From positions 36,263,001 through 36,327,000 of the forward strand of contig NC_080573.1 of the NCBI RefSeq assembly GCF_029962835.1: a DNA stretch of 64,000 nucleotides, given 5' to 3'. Shown here piece after piece: positions 44,171-57,215 of the stretch (positions within the stretch are counted from its first letter, which is position 1; each line of letters begins with the position of its first letter). The translations under genes were made by a program, and so were the position numbers. The DNA is from Magnolia sinica. Taxonomy: Eukaryota > Streptophyta > Magnoliopsida > Magnoliales > Magnoliaceae. The notes beneath the pieces were generated by a model. It had not been told where the DNA came from, did no database searches, and was given only the letters and a program-made list of their open reading frames with translations.

Positions 44171-45240
44171 ACCCGATTTTTATACCATTATAATTTATTA
44201 ATATTATTTAAATATTATAAATATATATTATATAAAAAATGATAAATAAAAATATATTATATATTATTTATGAAATAAGAAATTTCTAAACAGTAGATAC
44301 TATATAATATATATTTTATTATTATATAGTAATAAAAACAATAAATATTAGATATTATATTATTATATTGTAATAAAAATCCTAATGAACAAAAATACAC
44401 CACTCGGCACTTCTAAGTTGTAATATTATATTTATATATTATAATATACATAATTAATCAATTATATATTACTTATTATTAATATAAAATTCTAACCCTA
44501 TATTATATTTATGTATTACATATTATTAATACAAAAACACACCTAAATTCTAAACATTAAACCCTATATTATACTTATATATTACTTATTATTAATACAA
44601 AAACACACCACATGGATAAATGATTGGTTTGGTCCGATGGTTGAATTATGGATAATAAATATATTATAATATATCAATATTATTATATATATTAAATTAA
44701 TGTTAGATTGGTAATCATATGACTTAATGCTATTGTTAGAATTGTTATCATTTACAATTATTTGATTTTAAATTTTGCCTAATTCCCATAGTAATGTTCT
44801 TTTAGTGTTATTTTATTATTATTATTACTAATTGTTAATTTATTATTGTTAATGTTAGGTTTTTAATATTAATATTAAATTAATTTAATTTAACATTAAT
44901 ATAAATGTTATTGTTATTGTATTGTTAATTTAATTAATGTTATTGTTATTGTCAATTTCTTATTATTTAATCAGTAGTATTATTTTTTTAAAATGTTTTA
45001 TTATTGTAGTGTAGGATAATCAGTTGCACATTTAAGGATTTGTATGTTGCCAAACATAAATTTAGTGTATTTTTGGATCCATAGAAATTCTCAAATTGTC
45101 CTTTTTTGTACAATTCAATATTTGATAGATAATAATATTTTCATTTATTCTAATTTAAATGCACATGTTTGTTTCGATTTGTCTCTTATATTCTTTCTGG
45201 ATATACTTCTTGCATTTATTTTATCATCAAATATCCACAC
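44171..45240. other. Very AT-rich block, no gene
   Basis: TATA, ATTA and TTATTG repeats dominate for about 1 kb, with only isolated G/C. The phrase AATACAAAAACACACC occurs twice (about 44529 and 44597). A 68-codon frame near 45044 is hydrophobic by composition only. Confidence 0.6.
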
Positions 45241-45663
45241 TCTGTGAGGATAATTGACGTGTTCTTGGGAGATAAAGGGAGATGTTGTCGAAATTTTGAC
45301 GTGGCATTTTAATTGAATAGTGAAAGCATTACAATCTATTCAACATTGAATGGTAACTGATTTAAACACTTAGGAAATTGTTAAAAATTTAAACAACATT
45401 TATATACACATGACACACCACTTGTGTTAATAAGTGCTTAAAAGTTAGTTTCATATCTTTATATTTAATTATTTAGAGATATCTAGTGAGAACCAACTAC
45501 CCCTAGTGTAGCGTCCCGATTTCATGTAGTCAATTATACACGCACCTAGACATATATATTTACCTTGCGAAGAATACATTGAAAACTTAAGCATAATGAA
45601 ACAGTGAAAATTATAAAAGAAATTAAATTTTGAAGACGAAATTTTGTTTAAGGGTGGTAGATT
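45241..45663 (+). other. 3' end of an old Gypsy element (I) with polypurine tract
   Basis: The last 50 bp read GAAGACGAAATTTTGTTTAAG followed by GGTGGTAGAT. This is the usual pol-end/polypurine junction of Tekay/Del-type elements, directly before the LTR start at 45664. No readable protein remains. Confidence 0.6.
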
Positions 45664-46649
45664 GTAACACGTTGAACTTTTCAATACCTGAGTATTGAAA
45701 GTTCTAAAGTGTTACCATAAATTTTAACTTAGTATGTACATTTGTACTATACCAATTTAGCTAATCTTAACCTCACATCTATTCTCCGACATGAATCTGA
45801 CCGTTGAGATTGATCTTCATCCATAGACCAAGTCATCCGACTATTGATCTTAAGATAAGATCATCATATGTCCAAGTACTCCCACTTGTCCATTATAACC
45901 AACCGTTCAGTCAACTATCCACTAATAGGTAAAGATATTTGACCGCCCACTTTGAGTTTGGACCACCCCATCATCGTAAACTAACTACTTAATATCTGCA
46001 TCTGCTCATACACATATCAAATTGAGATTCTGATCCATTTATCTTGTTCACCACTTATGAATATACTTAACCTACCATCAAAACTACAATTGAGAAACTG
46101 ACACATGCGAATAAGTCACTTGAATCTAACAGTATACATGTTCTTCCTCTTAATTACTCTAAAAACCCACTTGTGATCATCTGTTTACAAAACTGACCGT
46201 ACCCCCACTCACATATATGATTAGAATACTAACCATCAAGCTTTTCTATTTTTAACATGTCATTTGACCATCCATTATGCTGGTTGATATATGTAAGTTC
46301 CCTTAGTTAATTTGGTGAATAATTCTTTATTCATAATGATTTAGACATAAGTTCTTTTGTAAGAATTAATTAGAAACGTGCCTATAACCATGTAAAACAA
46401 TTAGATTTTCCAAAACTCTCATATCAACAATAATTATGAAAATGCCATTAACTTAGACCCTTGAATTCTAGATCACATGGTTCTCACGATCCATTTGATG
46501 TGAAATTTTATACTATGCCTATGTATCATAAATTAACTATACATGTTAAATGTCAGCCCTTATATCATTGTAAAAGTGACTCAGGTGATAAATTGGCCTG
46601 TTAACCATTGATTTCAATGTCCATTGAGTGAAGAAACCTCGTGGGTAGT
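45664..46649 (+). repeat. 3' LTR fragment of old Gypsy element I
   Basis: It starts TGTAACACGTTGAACTTTTC after a polypurine tract. It is homologous, in inverted orientation, to the right end of solo LTR J (52946 leftward): shared words include CAATACCYGAGTATT, GTTACCATAAATTT and ATGAATCTGACCG. It is cut at 46649 by element D. Blocks that follow in the J copy appear in a different order here (46020-46280 and 46290-46600), so one copy has been rearranged. Confidence 0.75.
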
Positions 46650-48401
46650 TGTCACGCACCAGACTCGGTAACCGGACTCACAAGGAACCTGATAGCCAAT
46701 TCTAACTGCAACAGCCTCCGTAGTACCCCATTCTCGGCCCCTGAGGTAGGTCCGATCTTGGGATCCCACGAGGAGGGCTTCCATAACCGAATAATCATTT
46801 CCAATGCGAGCATACCCAAGATCACAACAAGTAAAATCTCAAAAATAACAAAGGGACACACCACAGAATCCACTATAAATTTAAACTTTAGATACAAGGC
46901 TGAAAAGAAATACATCTGATAGCAGAAGAAAGAAGAAAAGATCTGCAACACTGGGTCCTCAGCTCGACTCCTATCCAAGCTCTGCCGCCACGACGCCTGC
47001 ATAGAATCTCCTGCACGCATCAATCGTGCATAAGCTTATAGAAAGCTTAGAGGGTAGTGAATGTGTGTGATAATGGTGTACAGAAGAATAATAGAAGGTA
47101 CAGGAAAGAAAACATGATTAATGGCAATGACGCTAGCCTTACCAAGGCTTATCATGAATAGAATACAATGAGAACTAGGAGCCATACCAAGGCGATGCAA
47201 AAAGGGGCTTAAGTAGCCGATGTGAATGCAATGCGAAGTGATGACAGTGCTCATATCCAATTCATATATCAAGTACATTTTCAATCATAAGAAAATCACC
47301 AGGGTCTAGTACACTGCAGAATGACTACTGCTCTACAGACCCGCGCAGTCAATGAGTGTAGGAGACCTCACTACTTGCCTGTGGACAGCTAATCACCAAC
47401 AAGGACTGAAGGTAGTAGACCCATTCACGAGCTGGTTGGACTCAGCCTAACAATGCCCTCTCTCTCTCAAGCGGGTAAGGCCACACCCCATTCCAACCGA
47501 CTACACGACGATGGGAGTCCCGGATTAACGGTGTAAGGCCCTCGTGCGCTCATATATTCCACCCAGTCACGGCGTTGGAGTAGATCCTTAATATCATCGA
47601 ATTTTTAAAAATTTCACCCAAGGGCATCCTATGCGGCATCCTATGCACCCGATATGCTCAAGTAACATTTTCAGTGTCCACACATACGGCCATCCATGAA
47701 TGTCCCTGTGGAGGCAAGGCCCTGATGAAATGAGGGCAGTATCATCATGAAATGCAATGGCAATACATGAGTCACATATACAGGTCATGCACCAGTTTCA
47801 AGCACTCGATGTGCACAAGGGGAGAAACTCCATCCCTCTATGACCACCACACAATGCAATCAATTTATACAGATGATATATATGGGTCATAATGATGTAA
47901 GTGTGCAACTCGGCGATGCTATCGTGGAATATACTCATCCTCTCCAACGAGGGACAAGGTCTAGATACATAGACATGTATTCTAAGAAGGAGCCTTCTAG
48001 TGGGGGCCTAATACTTTGGGATAGTCCACGAGCTAAGAGAATCATAAAAGCCAAAGGAAGAAGCGGTCCTAATTAAGGGTCCAAGGTGGGCCTTCAACTA
48101 CATATAAGAACCCTATGGGTTTACCTTAGGGCCACCAAGGAGGACATCCAACCTCAACTGGGTCCCAAAAGGTAGCCCGCTACCTATACGCATATAAAGC
48201 AAGGCCTAAGGCCTAAGCAATCCAATGTCTAGTGGACTATAGACTAAGCCCAACACTTAGGCAACATAGTGGGCCCTCAAGAAATGTTTTTGGGCCAACC
48301 ATAAAGATCATGAGCCCACGTATTGTGGTGGGCCTAATGGGCAGCCCGTTATTCCAACCATATGGGCAATATCATAACTTTATCCAAGTGAGTTGGGCCT
48401 C

Positions 48402-51400
48402 TGTAACGCCCCGTGTTTTCAAGACCTGAGTATATGACCCGTTTCCCAAGAACCCGGGTGTTAACTTAAAAAGAGCCAAATTTCATATATAATATTTTTC
48501 TTTTATCAGAGTTAGCAGATAAGCGTAGAATGGACAAGTCAGCATAAAGGAATATTTTTATTTACATTTAAAGTATACAAGAGTTTGCTCATAATGACTT
48601 ATACAAACCAATGCCTCCACGTTAACATTACAAGATTTACATACATGAGGAATATATAAAAACATATAAACGAAAGCCATAAGATTGCGCAGCTTCCTTG
48701 GTAGGTACAACTACGCATCCTTGACTATTATACAACTCCTCATCAGTCCGAACCTGCATATCACTTAAGCCACCTGTGCTACCTGTACGGTTATATATTT
48801 AATGGATGAGTGGCCAACTTAGTGTGAATTCCCCTCAAGATTACACACCACCGCCTTAGCTAAGCATAGTTAAAAACAATAAGTATTCAATATAGTACAT
48901 GATGCAGTCTTTTTATATGCATGGATGTGTGAATGCACATCGACCTGGGGACGTTCATCCAGTCAGACTTGGGCTCGTCACCCATGCAATCATCGACCTG
49001 TGAATGTATCCAGTCGGATTTGGGCTCGTCACCCATGCAATCATCGACCTGAGGATGTATTCAGTCGGACAAATAGGTCGATAGTCGGTGGTCTGGGAGC
49101 TAGCAAAGTAATCCCTTAATGCTCCTAAGGGAACATGCTACAACATCCAGAATTAGCCACCCGTCATCGCCAATATGCTATGGATGCATGATCAGCCAAC
49201 CCGTTATTATTCCAATTACAATCATCCATTTTAAGTTACTCAATGGTCACTACAGGGGGCTCGTCACCCAGCGTAGGCCGACAGCTCGGGCATAGTGTCC
49301 CATTACCACCATCCCCGGCTCATGAGATTTCTCCCACCTTAGGATGCTTAATGAAACCCATTGATCAGTGGTCAATTAAATTAATTGAGTAGGGAATCTC
49401 ATGTCCTACATCACCTTCAATCGAGGGTTCATTCGATTCCACACTCCATCATGTTACATCCTAAGTATGGGTTCACATACACTAGAGGGTTTACCCACTA
49501 ATAAGTGTAGTGAATATAGGTTCATAATGACTTACAACAATTCATATAAGAATATACTGCTATAGCATGACAGGCATATGTTAAGCATAATAATCAAAAT
49601 TGGTCATGATGTGAACTATAAATTAAAATGAGAGCTATCATGTAGCAACTATCGCATGCAATCATGTTTCACAATTATCAATCGTAAATCATATATAAAT
49701 CATATAAGAGATCGCATGCTATGAATTAACAATTTGATAAAGACTATAACTTAAACCAATTTGGAAATGGAAAGCTTAAGGAGAAAAATCATCACCTTAT
49801 ACTTTGAATCGCCTACCAGTGTTGCTAGGGAGTGCGTGTTTCCTTAGAATCAAACCCTATCATGAGTTATAAATTTATATAGTTGTGTTCAAGCTTACAA
49901 ACTATTTAGGTTAAGGTCCCAACCTAAGATTTAGATTACCTAGCCGAGTCGAACATTGATACAGGTAAGATCCAGGTAACGTTAACCACACTCCACATGG
50001 AATATATGTATAGTGATCAAACCAGAGATCATGTGGGCCCCTCAAATTACTAGAGAAGTAGTACCCCATCCAAGTCGGCAGGTGGGATGGAAAACTTCGG
50101 CCCACTAGCATGCAAGATTAGGATTTATTTAGCAATAATACTAATAAGAGAGGGGTTTTATAGCAATGGATGAAAAGATAGATATTTATATATCAAAATC
50201 AGGAAGTGAGAGCCAGACCTTTTAATGTGGCCGAAATGCAACCGGTTTCAAGAGATCCGCACTGGAACTGGAATCGAAATTTTAAAATAGAAAACTGCAT
50301 GAGATGAACTAAAATATCGATCAAAACAGGAGAATTTGAATCCAACTAAATGGGAGAACGGCTAAATTCTAATAATGGTGGGAATTGGAGTTCAGATCTG
50401 GGGTTTTACCTGAATCTTTCAGCTTTCTCATTCTCCCACGTTTTTTCTTTTCTTTCTGTTATGGCTTATACTGGTGGGACGGGAGGTCTTTTGTAAACAT
50501 GAGGACCTGTGCATATCCTTCACGCAACCGGATGATTGGCTGAACTTACGCAGAATAATTTCCACTACCGGTTTCAATGGGAAATGGCTGTCCTTGTGTG
50601 GCTGGTGCGCACGTCACGAGTTGTATAGAGTCTTTCAATTTTTTTGAAGTTTTGGGTTTTGTCGCGTAACTAACTAAATGGATGGTTCAGATCATCCTTA
50701 GGGACGATCATGGTGGGCCACGACTCATCCCAGTGGACGGTCGTCCGTGAATGCGAAAGGAAGAAAGGATTTTCTTCGCGTGAAATCTGGGCTGGCCTTA
50801 ATTTTGGTGATCCTCGGGAGTGTACTCATTATGTGTACACGCACCACCAATGTGTGGGGCCTTCAGTGAGGATTAGTGAGATCCATACCGTCTGTCATGT
50901 TTTATGGGTCCTATTTAGGCCATCTGACTATGGGTGGTGCAAGATTAAAACTCAAGTGGCCCATGCTAATGGGGTACACCCCAAATCTAAACTACATATC
51001 GTTACAATGACGATTTTCATGGGCATTGCTGTAGCATGCGAGAGAGTTTCTTTTCCAAATCGGTCCTTAAGTTAGCAGGGTCCACTGAGGGTAGGGATCA
51101 TCCCATATGGAGTGGTGAGATCTATTGATGCTAACCCTAGTTGGAACGTGATTGATCTATTGATGTTAATCCTATTTGAAACGTTATTGTTTTAGGAGGA
51201 AGAAACGGAGGCAGTTCGTTGAATTTGAATGCGTACTTATTTCGAAAGGATTCTAGCTTGGAGAGTTGTGACTTACTGTAGCATTGAGTGGGGTCTACTT
51301 TAATGGCATTCCCATAGATCTAATCCGTTCATTAGTTTTGTAAGGTTGTTTTAGGCCAGGGGCCAAAATATGGTGGGAATCCATTGATCAAGTGACCCAC

Positions 51401-52946
51401 ACGCAGGGTAGGGAAGTGGGGTGAAACCCATCATTCCGCTCGGTTTAGTCGCTGTTGTTACAGCTAGCTTGTGCGGAAAATTGCCAATCTTGTTTGATTA
51501 GGTGGGGTCCACTTGTGATGATCTTTCGGAGAATCCATGCCATTCACCACTCTTTACATGTCATTGTGGCCCACAGCCCTAAGTTTGAGTCAGATCTGCT
51601 TTCCAGGTGGACCACACGATCTATTAATGCATTAAATGATATTTACCGTCAAACCCCATGCACGTAGAAATTTGAATGAATTGAGATATTCTGTGAGAAG
51701 TTCACTTTACTACTTGTAGTTGTATGATCCGCTCTGTTCATTGTGTTTAACATATCCTGCTAAGATTAAGGTCCAAAAGTGGAGCAGATCTGTTGATCGG
51801 GTGGGCCATACTATCCGATTTAAGCATCAATGGTGGCATGTAATGGCATTCACTATTTACGAACTCGCCATCCATTTCTCAACCGGCATCCGACGCCCGT
51901 TATGTCGAAATGTGCCGTCCGAATGTCTTTAAATTTGACGAACATGCATCATTTTTCGTGCTCTTTCATGTGATCCAGTTTGGGTCCCGATCTCCCGAGG
52001 ATGAATAAAATGTTCTTTTAATGGCTAATATACTTCAAAATTCCAAAATAATATTTGTACACCTCTAATCAACAAGTTACCGGGCAGTTTGGACTTAGAA
52101 CCTAAGATCTTCATGATGATCGGTTTACCGTGATGTTCTTGTGGCCCGTTTGGCAGATCCAAATATGACTGGGGGTCAGATGACTAGCTAAAAATAAGAG
52201 AACTTAATGGTTAGCACTCTTACTATATATGTAGTTAGGTATACGGTCAGTTTCGTAAACGGATAATATGTAAAGCGGGTTTCAGGAGGATTAGGGGTAA
52301 AGCATGTGTATCGTCAGATTAGGGTGTCTTATTCACACGTGTAGGTTTCTCAGATTGTAATTCTAATGGTGGGTTAAGTATATTCATATGGTGTGAACAA
52401 GGTGAACGGATCAGAATCTTAATCTGATAAGTGTACGGACGGATGTAGAGATCAAGTAGCTAATTTAATGTGATCTAAGGGATGAAATTTGATGTGTACG
52501 GTTAATTTATAATAATTAGACCTGATATAAAATTTCACACGAAACGGATCATGAGAACCTTGTGAGTTGGAATTCAAGGTATATGTCGATGGTATTTTCG
52601 TAATTATTGTTGATCTAAGAGTTTTGTAAAATCTAATGGTTCTAAATGATTATATGTCATTTTCTAAATAATTTTTACAAAAGGACTTATATTTAAATCA
52701 TTATAAATAAAGACTTATTCATTGATTTAGTTAAAGGAAGGTGCATATATCGAACTAAATGAGCAATGGTCGGACGACTTGATTTATGGATGAATATCAT
52801 TCATAATCGGTCAGATTCATGTTGGAGGATGGATGTAGGGTTAGGTTGACTAGATTGGTACCGTACACGTATATATAATAGGTTAAATTTATGGTAACAC
52901 TCGAGGACTTCTAATACTCGGGTATTGAAAAGTTCGGGGTGTTACA
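48402..52946 (-). mobile_element. Solo LTR J (4545 bp) with perfect target duplication
   Basis: It begins TGTAACGCCCCG at 48402 and ends CGGGGTGTTACA at 52946, a 12-bp inverted end with one mismatch. It is flanked by GCCTC at 48397-48401 and 52947-52951. The undisturbed site GGGCCTCGCAACTTGG is present once in the 5' LTR of D at 62442-62457. There is no primer-binding site, polypurine tract or coding domain inside, so it is one LTR left by recombination between two. Homology to the LTR start of element I puts its orientation on the minus strand. Confidence 0.87.
48939..49072. repeat. Tandem repeat of about 52 bp in solo LTR J
   Basis: Two complete units and one partial unit begin at 48939, 48992 and 49043. 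Each has ATCGACCTG, then TCAGTCGGA-like, then GGGCTCGTCACCCATGCAA. A short frame across it is a by-product of the repeat. Confidence 0.82.
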
Positions 52947-55627
52947 GCCTCACAACTTGGCCCGTATGTAAGGTCATTTTGGTGGGCAACCAAGGGCCTA
53001 ACTACTTGCACTTACGGCCCACAACCCATCACAATAGGTGGTGAAATACAGGCCCAAATGGTGAAGCGGCCTAACTTAGAAGATCCAAGATGATTTGAGC
53101 CTACCAAGGCCAATCGAAACTATGAGTACAATTCCAAAAGAAAACCCAATGGAAGTGAGCCTCTAAGCATACATACATGAAGCTCAGAGACACTTTAGAA
53201 AGGGGAAATCTAATGTGCATAATTCACCCTTAACCTGGTGGGCCAGGCTGCCCCCAAATAAACCATTATGGGCAGCCATTTTAGGCTTTTTGCTGAAATT
53301 CCAGCCTACCCATAATCTGGGCCTATTAGGGCCCAACAAAATCTTTTAGGGGTAAGCATAAGTCCCTTGGTGGCCCACATATGTCTCTATGGGTCCCACC
53401 TGTTGAAGGGACTGAATTAAACACATAAAATAAGTGGACCATGCCGCTGGACTGAAAGTCCAGCAGTGGTCCAATGGGTCTGGACGTCCAAGGGAAGATA
53501 GTCCTATGGGCCCGGATAATTGGCCCAAAACTCATCCAAATGGCACCCTAAATGGATGCCACTAAGGGGAAAAATGATCATGCCCCACATGGACCTCACT
53601 TGGATGAACGATGGGACACAAAATACATCAAAGTCGGTCCACAAGGTGGCTTGGACGGCCAGCCAAGGTTGGACGCCCTAGCCTGGGCGTCCCAGCCTAG
53701 TGGGCCACTCCATGTCGTACCATAGGCGGTACAGGGGCCCGATGAGTCTAAAATTTATAGAGTGGTCCCTCCATGGGTGAGCCACACCTCCACAAAATTT
53801 TAAAATTTTTGCATGATCATAAATATTTTAATTAAATTAAGGAATACAATCTGTCCCGAAATTCTTCTAAGTGCAAAATTTCTGGATAGACCATGATTGA
53901 GCACCCAATGGGGTGGGCCTTGGATGTCCAAAAATTGGGAAAATTAAATTTAAACCTTCCCACATATATGTAGTACAAGGTAGGGTCCACCAAAGTGGCC
54001 CACCTGAGCAGGAACTATTTTAAAATTTTGAGTTTCCAAACTACAACCTTGCTGGAATTACAGCAAAAATAAAAAATAAAAATAAAAAATCTGCAAGGTA
54101 CCCATATTGGCCCACCCTTTTGGGGACCCAAATGAGGTCAATCGAGACTAGAATTTGGCATGCTTATAGTTGGGATATACATCTTCAAAAATTATATTTC
54201 ACTTGGTATAAAATTTCCTACCAAAAGCCCCAAATCTTGGCCTCAAGTTGACCCAAAAATCTGTCTGCTGTCCAAACCAGCCCAAAAGATAAATAAAAGG
54301 GAAATAAATCACTATTTCCTCAAAGTAGGGTCCACCTAGATGGGTCACACAACTCTCGGACCCAAGCCCCTCCCAAAATCATCCATAAAATCAAGTCCAA
54401 AGGCTCTCTAAAACATGCCAACAACATGGGGCAACAAGGTAGGGCCTGGACGTCCAACCACTTGGGCTTGGTTGCATGGCACATCAGGTGGGCCACACAT
54501 ACATCAGATCTACTATAAAGAAAGCAAAGAAAAGATAGAGAAGGAACACAATCCGGCCATGGGGTAGGGCCCCGTCACTAATGGGTCCTCCCAAGATCAA
54601 TCACATCCATGAATCTACATCATTTACACTTACAATCATAAAAGCAACACATGCATGGTCCATATCTAAAATGGATGGTTGGGATGCCATCCCAACATGA
54701 TATTAAGGTCTAGATGACCTTAGGACATTGTTGATCATATGATATATCATGATGGGGTCCATGGAGGATGGCCCCATCATGGAACATGGCATGCATGTAG
54801 GATGGGCCTAAGGGCTACATCCATGGGATCAAATGGGATCCCCAACATGGATTGGTGGCTCCCATATGATCCATTTATGAAGAAATATTAAGATTAAAGG
54901 ATAGAAAGAAATCAGCAAAAGTATAATCACCCACATGCAATCCAAACTCTCAAACTTCTACACCATGGAGATCTTGGTCCAAAGAAGAGGTTTTGATGGT
55001 TGAGATGAGTTTTTAATGGTGGGATTTGAGGGATTTTGGGGTTTAGAGGGATAGACGATGGGAGAGGGTGGGTACGTTTGGAGGTGTTGCTAGGAGAAGA
55101 GAGAGAAGAGAATAGAGAGAAATGAGAGGGAGAGGAGAGAAATTGCTATAAGAGAGAGAGAGAAAGAGAGAGAGAGTCATCATGAGTTCTCTTTCATTGG
55201 ATTGGCAAATCCATCATGAAGCTAGGGTGATATAAACAATGCTCATAGACTCATAGGCTTGGAGTAGAGATGAGTAGTGTGGGTAGTGCACCTTGGAACT
55301 TGTGCCAAGGGTGGTGGTCCACATGCAATCCACCAAAGTGGGCCACATGATCAAGGGTCATACTATTCAATGTAGACAACTTATGATTTACACGTCAGAT
55401 GGACGCACAAGACGCGGCATCAGAACCGCAACAACGAAGCGGACAAGATGGCATAGGTCTCAGGTCGATCCGAGTCGGGTCTACAGGACTGGGCTTAAGG
55501 AGGACCGTAAATACTATCTAAGGTTTGTGGATTGACGGGATTCGACTGATAAGACCGCGGGATCACAAGAAATGAAATGCCTACTTACACACATATACAC
55601 ATGCAGGAACTCGGGTCAGGTCTTACA

Positions 55628-55642
55628 ATCCTCCCCACCAAC
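55628..55642 (-). promoter_or_regulatory. Polypurine tract of element D
   Basis: The minus strand reads GTTGGTGGGGAGGAT directly before the 3' LTR start TGTAAGACC. GAGGACGAAATT just upstream is the usual end of Tekay/Del-type pol. Confidence 0.85.
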
Positions 55643-55758
55643 AAAGGAATTTCGTCCTCGAAATTGTTAAAAATCAGAACATGAAAATGCATAAATATTA
55701 ATACAAATATATCTCAATCATTAATCATAAGAGAAGGCAATACAAGCAATGCAAGCAA

Positions 55759-56172
55759 TCAATCATCAAACAAATGGGGATAACACTCTCTAATCTCGGC
55801 CTCGCGCTCCCTAGATGCCTCGGCCTCCGAATGATGACCCCATTGCAGCTTCACCAAGAGAATGACCTTGGTCCTGAGAACCTGCTCCTTTCGATCAAGA
55901 ATACAAATCGGCTGCTCAATGTAAGAAGCATCCTCACGTACCTTGAGGGGCTGCCAATCAATCACGGGGATAGTGTCCGACCTACACTTTCGCAATATAG
56001 AAACATGGAACATGTCGTGGATCGCGGACAAGTCAGGAGGTAAGGCAAGCCTATAGGCCATAGTGTCCACGCACTCGGTAATCTCAAAAGGCCCAATGAA
56101 TCTCAGGGCAAGCTTGCCCTTCACACCAAAGCGAACCACGCCTTTCATAGGTGAGACCTTAAGATATACCAT
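55759..56172 (-). pseudogene. Integrase C-terminus with chromodomain, element D
   Basis: This open 138-codon frame contains the GPF-type integrase end (LALRFIGPFEITECV, YRLALPPDLSAIHDMFHVSILRKC). A chromodomain-like segment follows at about 55935-55765: QPICILDRKEQVLRTKVILL, VKLQWGHH and EREAEIRECYPHLF. In chromoviruses this domain binds chromatin marks and steers integration into heterochromatin. Usual aromatic cage residues can be matched only in part. It is the best-preserved stretch of this element. Confidence 0.83.
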
Positions 56173-56312
56173 GTACCCAACTGCAAACTCGAGGGGTCGA
56201 CACCGACGATCAGTAAAACTCTTTTGCCAGCTTTGAGCTATCGCATTATCTGCCTAATAACATCAATAACCACCGATGTCTACTACACAAGCTCGGGACC
56301 TAGGAGACGACG

Positions 56313-57158
56313 CTATCCAAACTTGGTCCAACAGCTAGGAGATTTGCATGGTCTACCATAGAGTGCCTCAAAAGGAGTCATGCCGATAGTTGCCTGATAG
56401 CTATTGCTATATGAGAATTCGACGAGGCACAAATGCTCATTCCAACTACCCGTGAAGTCGATCACACAGGCTCGAAGCATGTCCTCAAAGATCTGGTTGA
56501 CCCTTTCGGTCTGTTCATCCGTCTGCGAATAATAAGCGGTGCTGAGATGCAAAGTGGACCCCATCACTTGTTAGAAACTCCTCTAAAACTGAGACATAAA
56601 TCTGGGGTCTCAATCAGATACGATCAAAACTGGAACATCGTGCAATCTCACTATCTCCTCAACGAAGATCCTTGCCAACTGGTCCATAGTCCAGAAAGCA
56701 TGCATCGGAATGAAATGAGCTGACTCCGTCAGACGATCGACAATAACCCAGATGGTATCGTGACCGCGTTGAGTCCTCCATAATCCTGCGATGAAATCTG
56801 TCGATACATGCTCCCATTTCCACATTGGAACACTCAGCGATTGCAAGGGACTAGGGGGTCTATGGTGATTGGCCTTGACACGCTGGCAAGTGTCACACTC
56901 GCCCATAAAACTAGCAATCTAGTGCTTCATCCCCTGCTAAAAATACTGCCTCCTCATATCTCTATACATCTTTGTGGAGCCTGGGTGAATAGTAAGTCTC
57001 GATCGGTGTGCCTCAGTCATCAAATCATGACGTAACTCTGGCACATCCAGGACACACAATCGGCCTCTGAAGCATAATCCACCATCAGAACCAATCTGCC
57101 AATCTGACTTCTCCATGAATGCAGCCTCTGCACGGTACTCCTGAAGTGACTCGTCCAT
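56313..57158 (-). pseudogene. Integrase zinc-binding and catalytic core, element D
   Basis: 57158-56937 carries the start of the H-H-C-C domain (HRSRLTIHPGSTKMYRDMRRQYF). 56906-56610 gives CDTCQRVKANHH and the core WEHVSTDFIAGL (first Asp), then IWVIVDRLTESAHFIP and VLIVSD (second Asp). 56567-56313 gives YYSQTDEQTERVNQ (Glu kept), then FSYSNSYQATIGMTPFEALYGR. All three catalytic acids are visible, but stops and frame changes split the gene into three pieces. Confidence 0.85.
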
Positions 57159-57215
57159 CTATTGAGCCTCGATCACCCTAGCCACCAAAGAGGGTTGAAT
57201 CGACAAGCTCAAAAG

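Larger units (their letters stand above)
46650..55627 (-). repeat. 3' LTR of element D (about 4.4 kb, split by solo LTR J)
   Basis: It runs from TGTCACGCACC at 46650 to GGTCTTACA at 55627, so the coding strand starts TGTAAGACC and ends GTGACA. It aligns with 60720-64000 of the 5' LTR on both sides of the insertion: 46650-48401 with 60720-62448, and 52952 onward with 62449 onward. Without the 4550-bp insertion and duplication it is about 4428 bp. Frames inside have no known domains. The GA-rich run at 55085-55180 and the GTGGGCC-rich text are typical of this LTR. Confidence 0.87.

Noticed and set aside
43845..44201. Proline/serine/arginine-rich 118-codon frame
   Set aside because: Three overlapping frames are open in the same C/T-rich tract, so openness reflects composition. 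No domain or start context supports a gene.
46652..47284. Minus-strand frames of 123 and 82 codons repeated at 60647-61340
   Set aside because: Both copies lie at the same place in the two LTRs of D. The repeat of the frames reflects LTR duplication, not a conserved gene.
48939..49072. CRISPR-like array
   Set aside because: Units are contiguous without unique spacers and lie in a plant LTR.
53326..53535. Frame also present at 62790-63059
   Set aside because: Again a corresponding stretch in the two LTRs of D with no domain.
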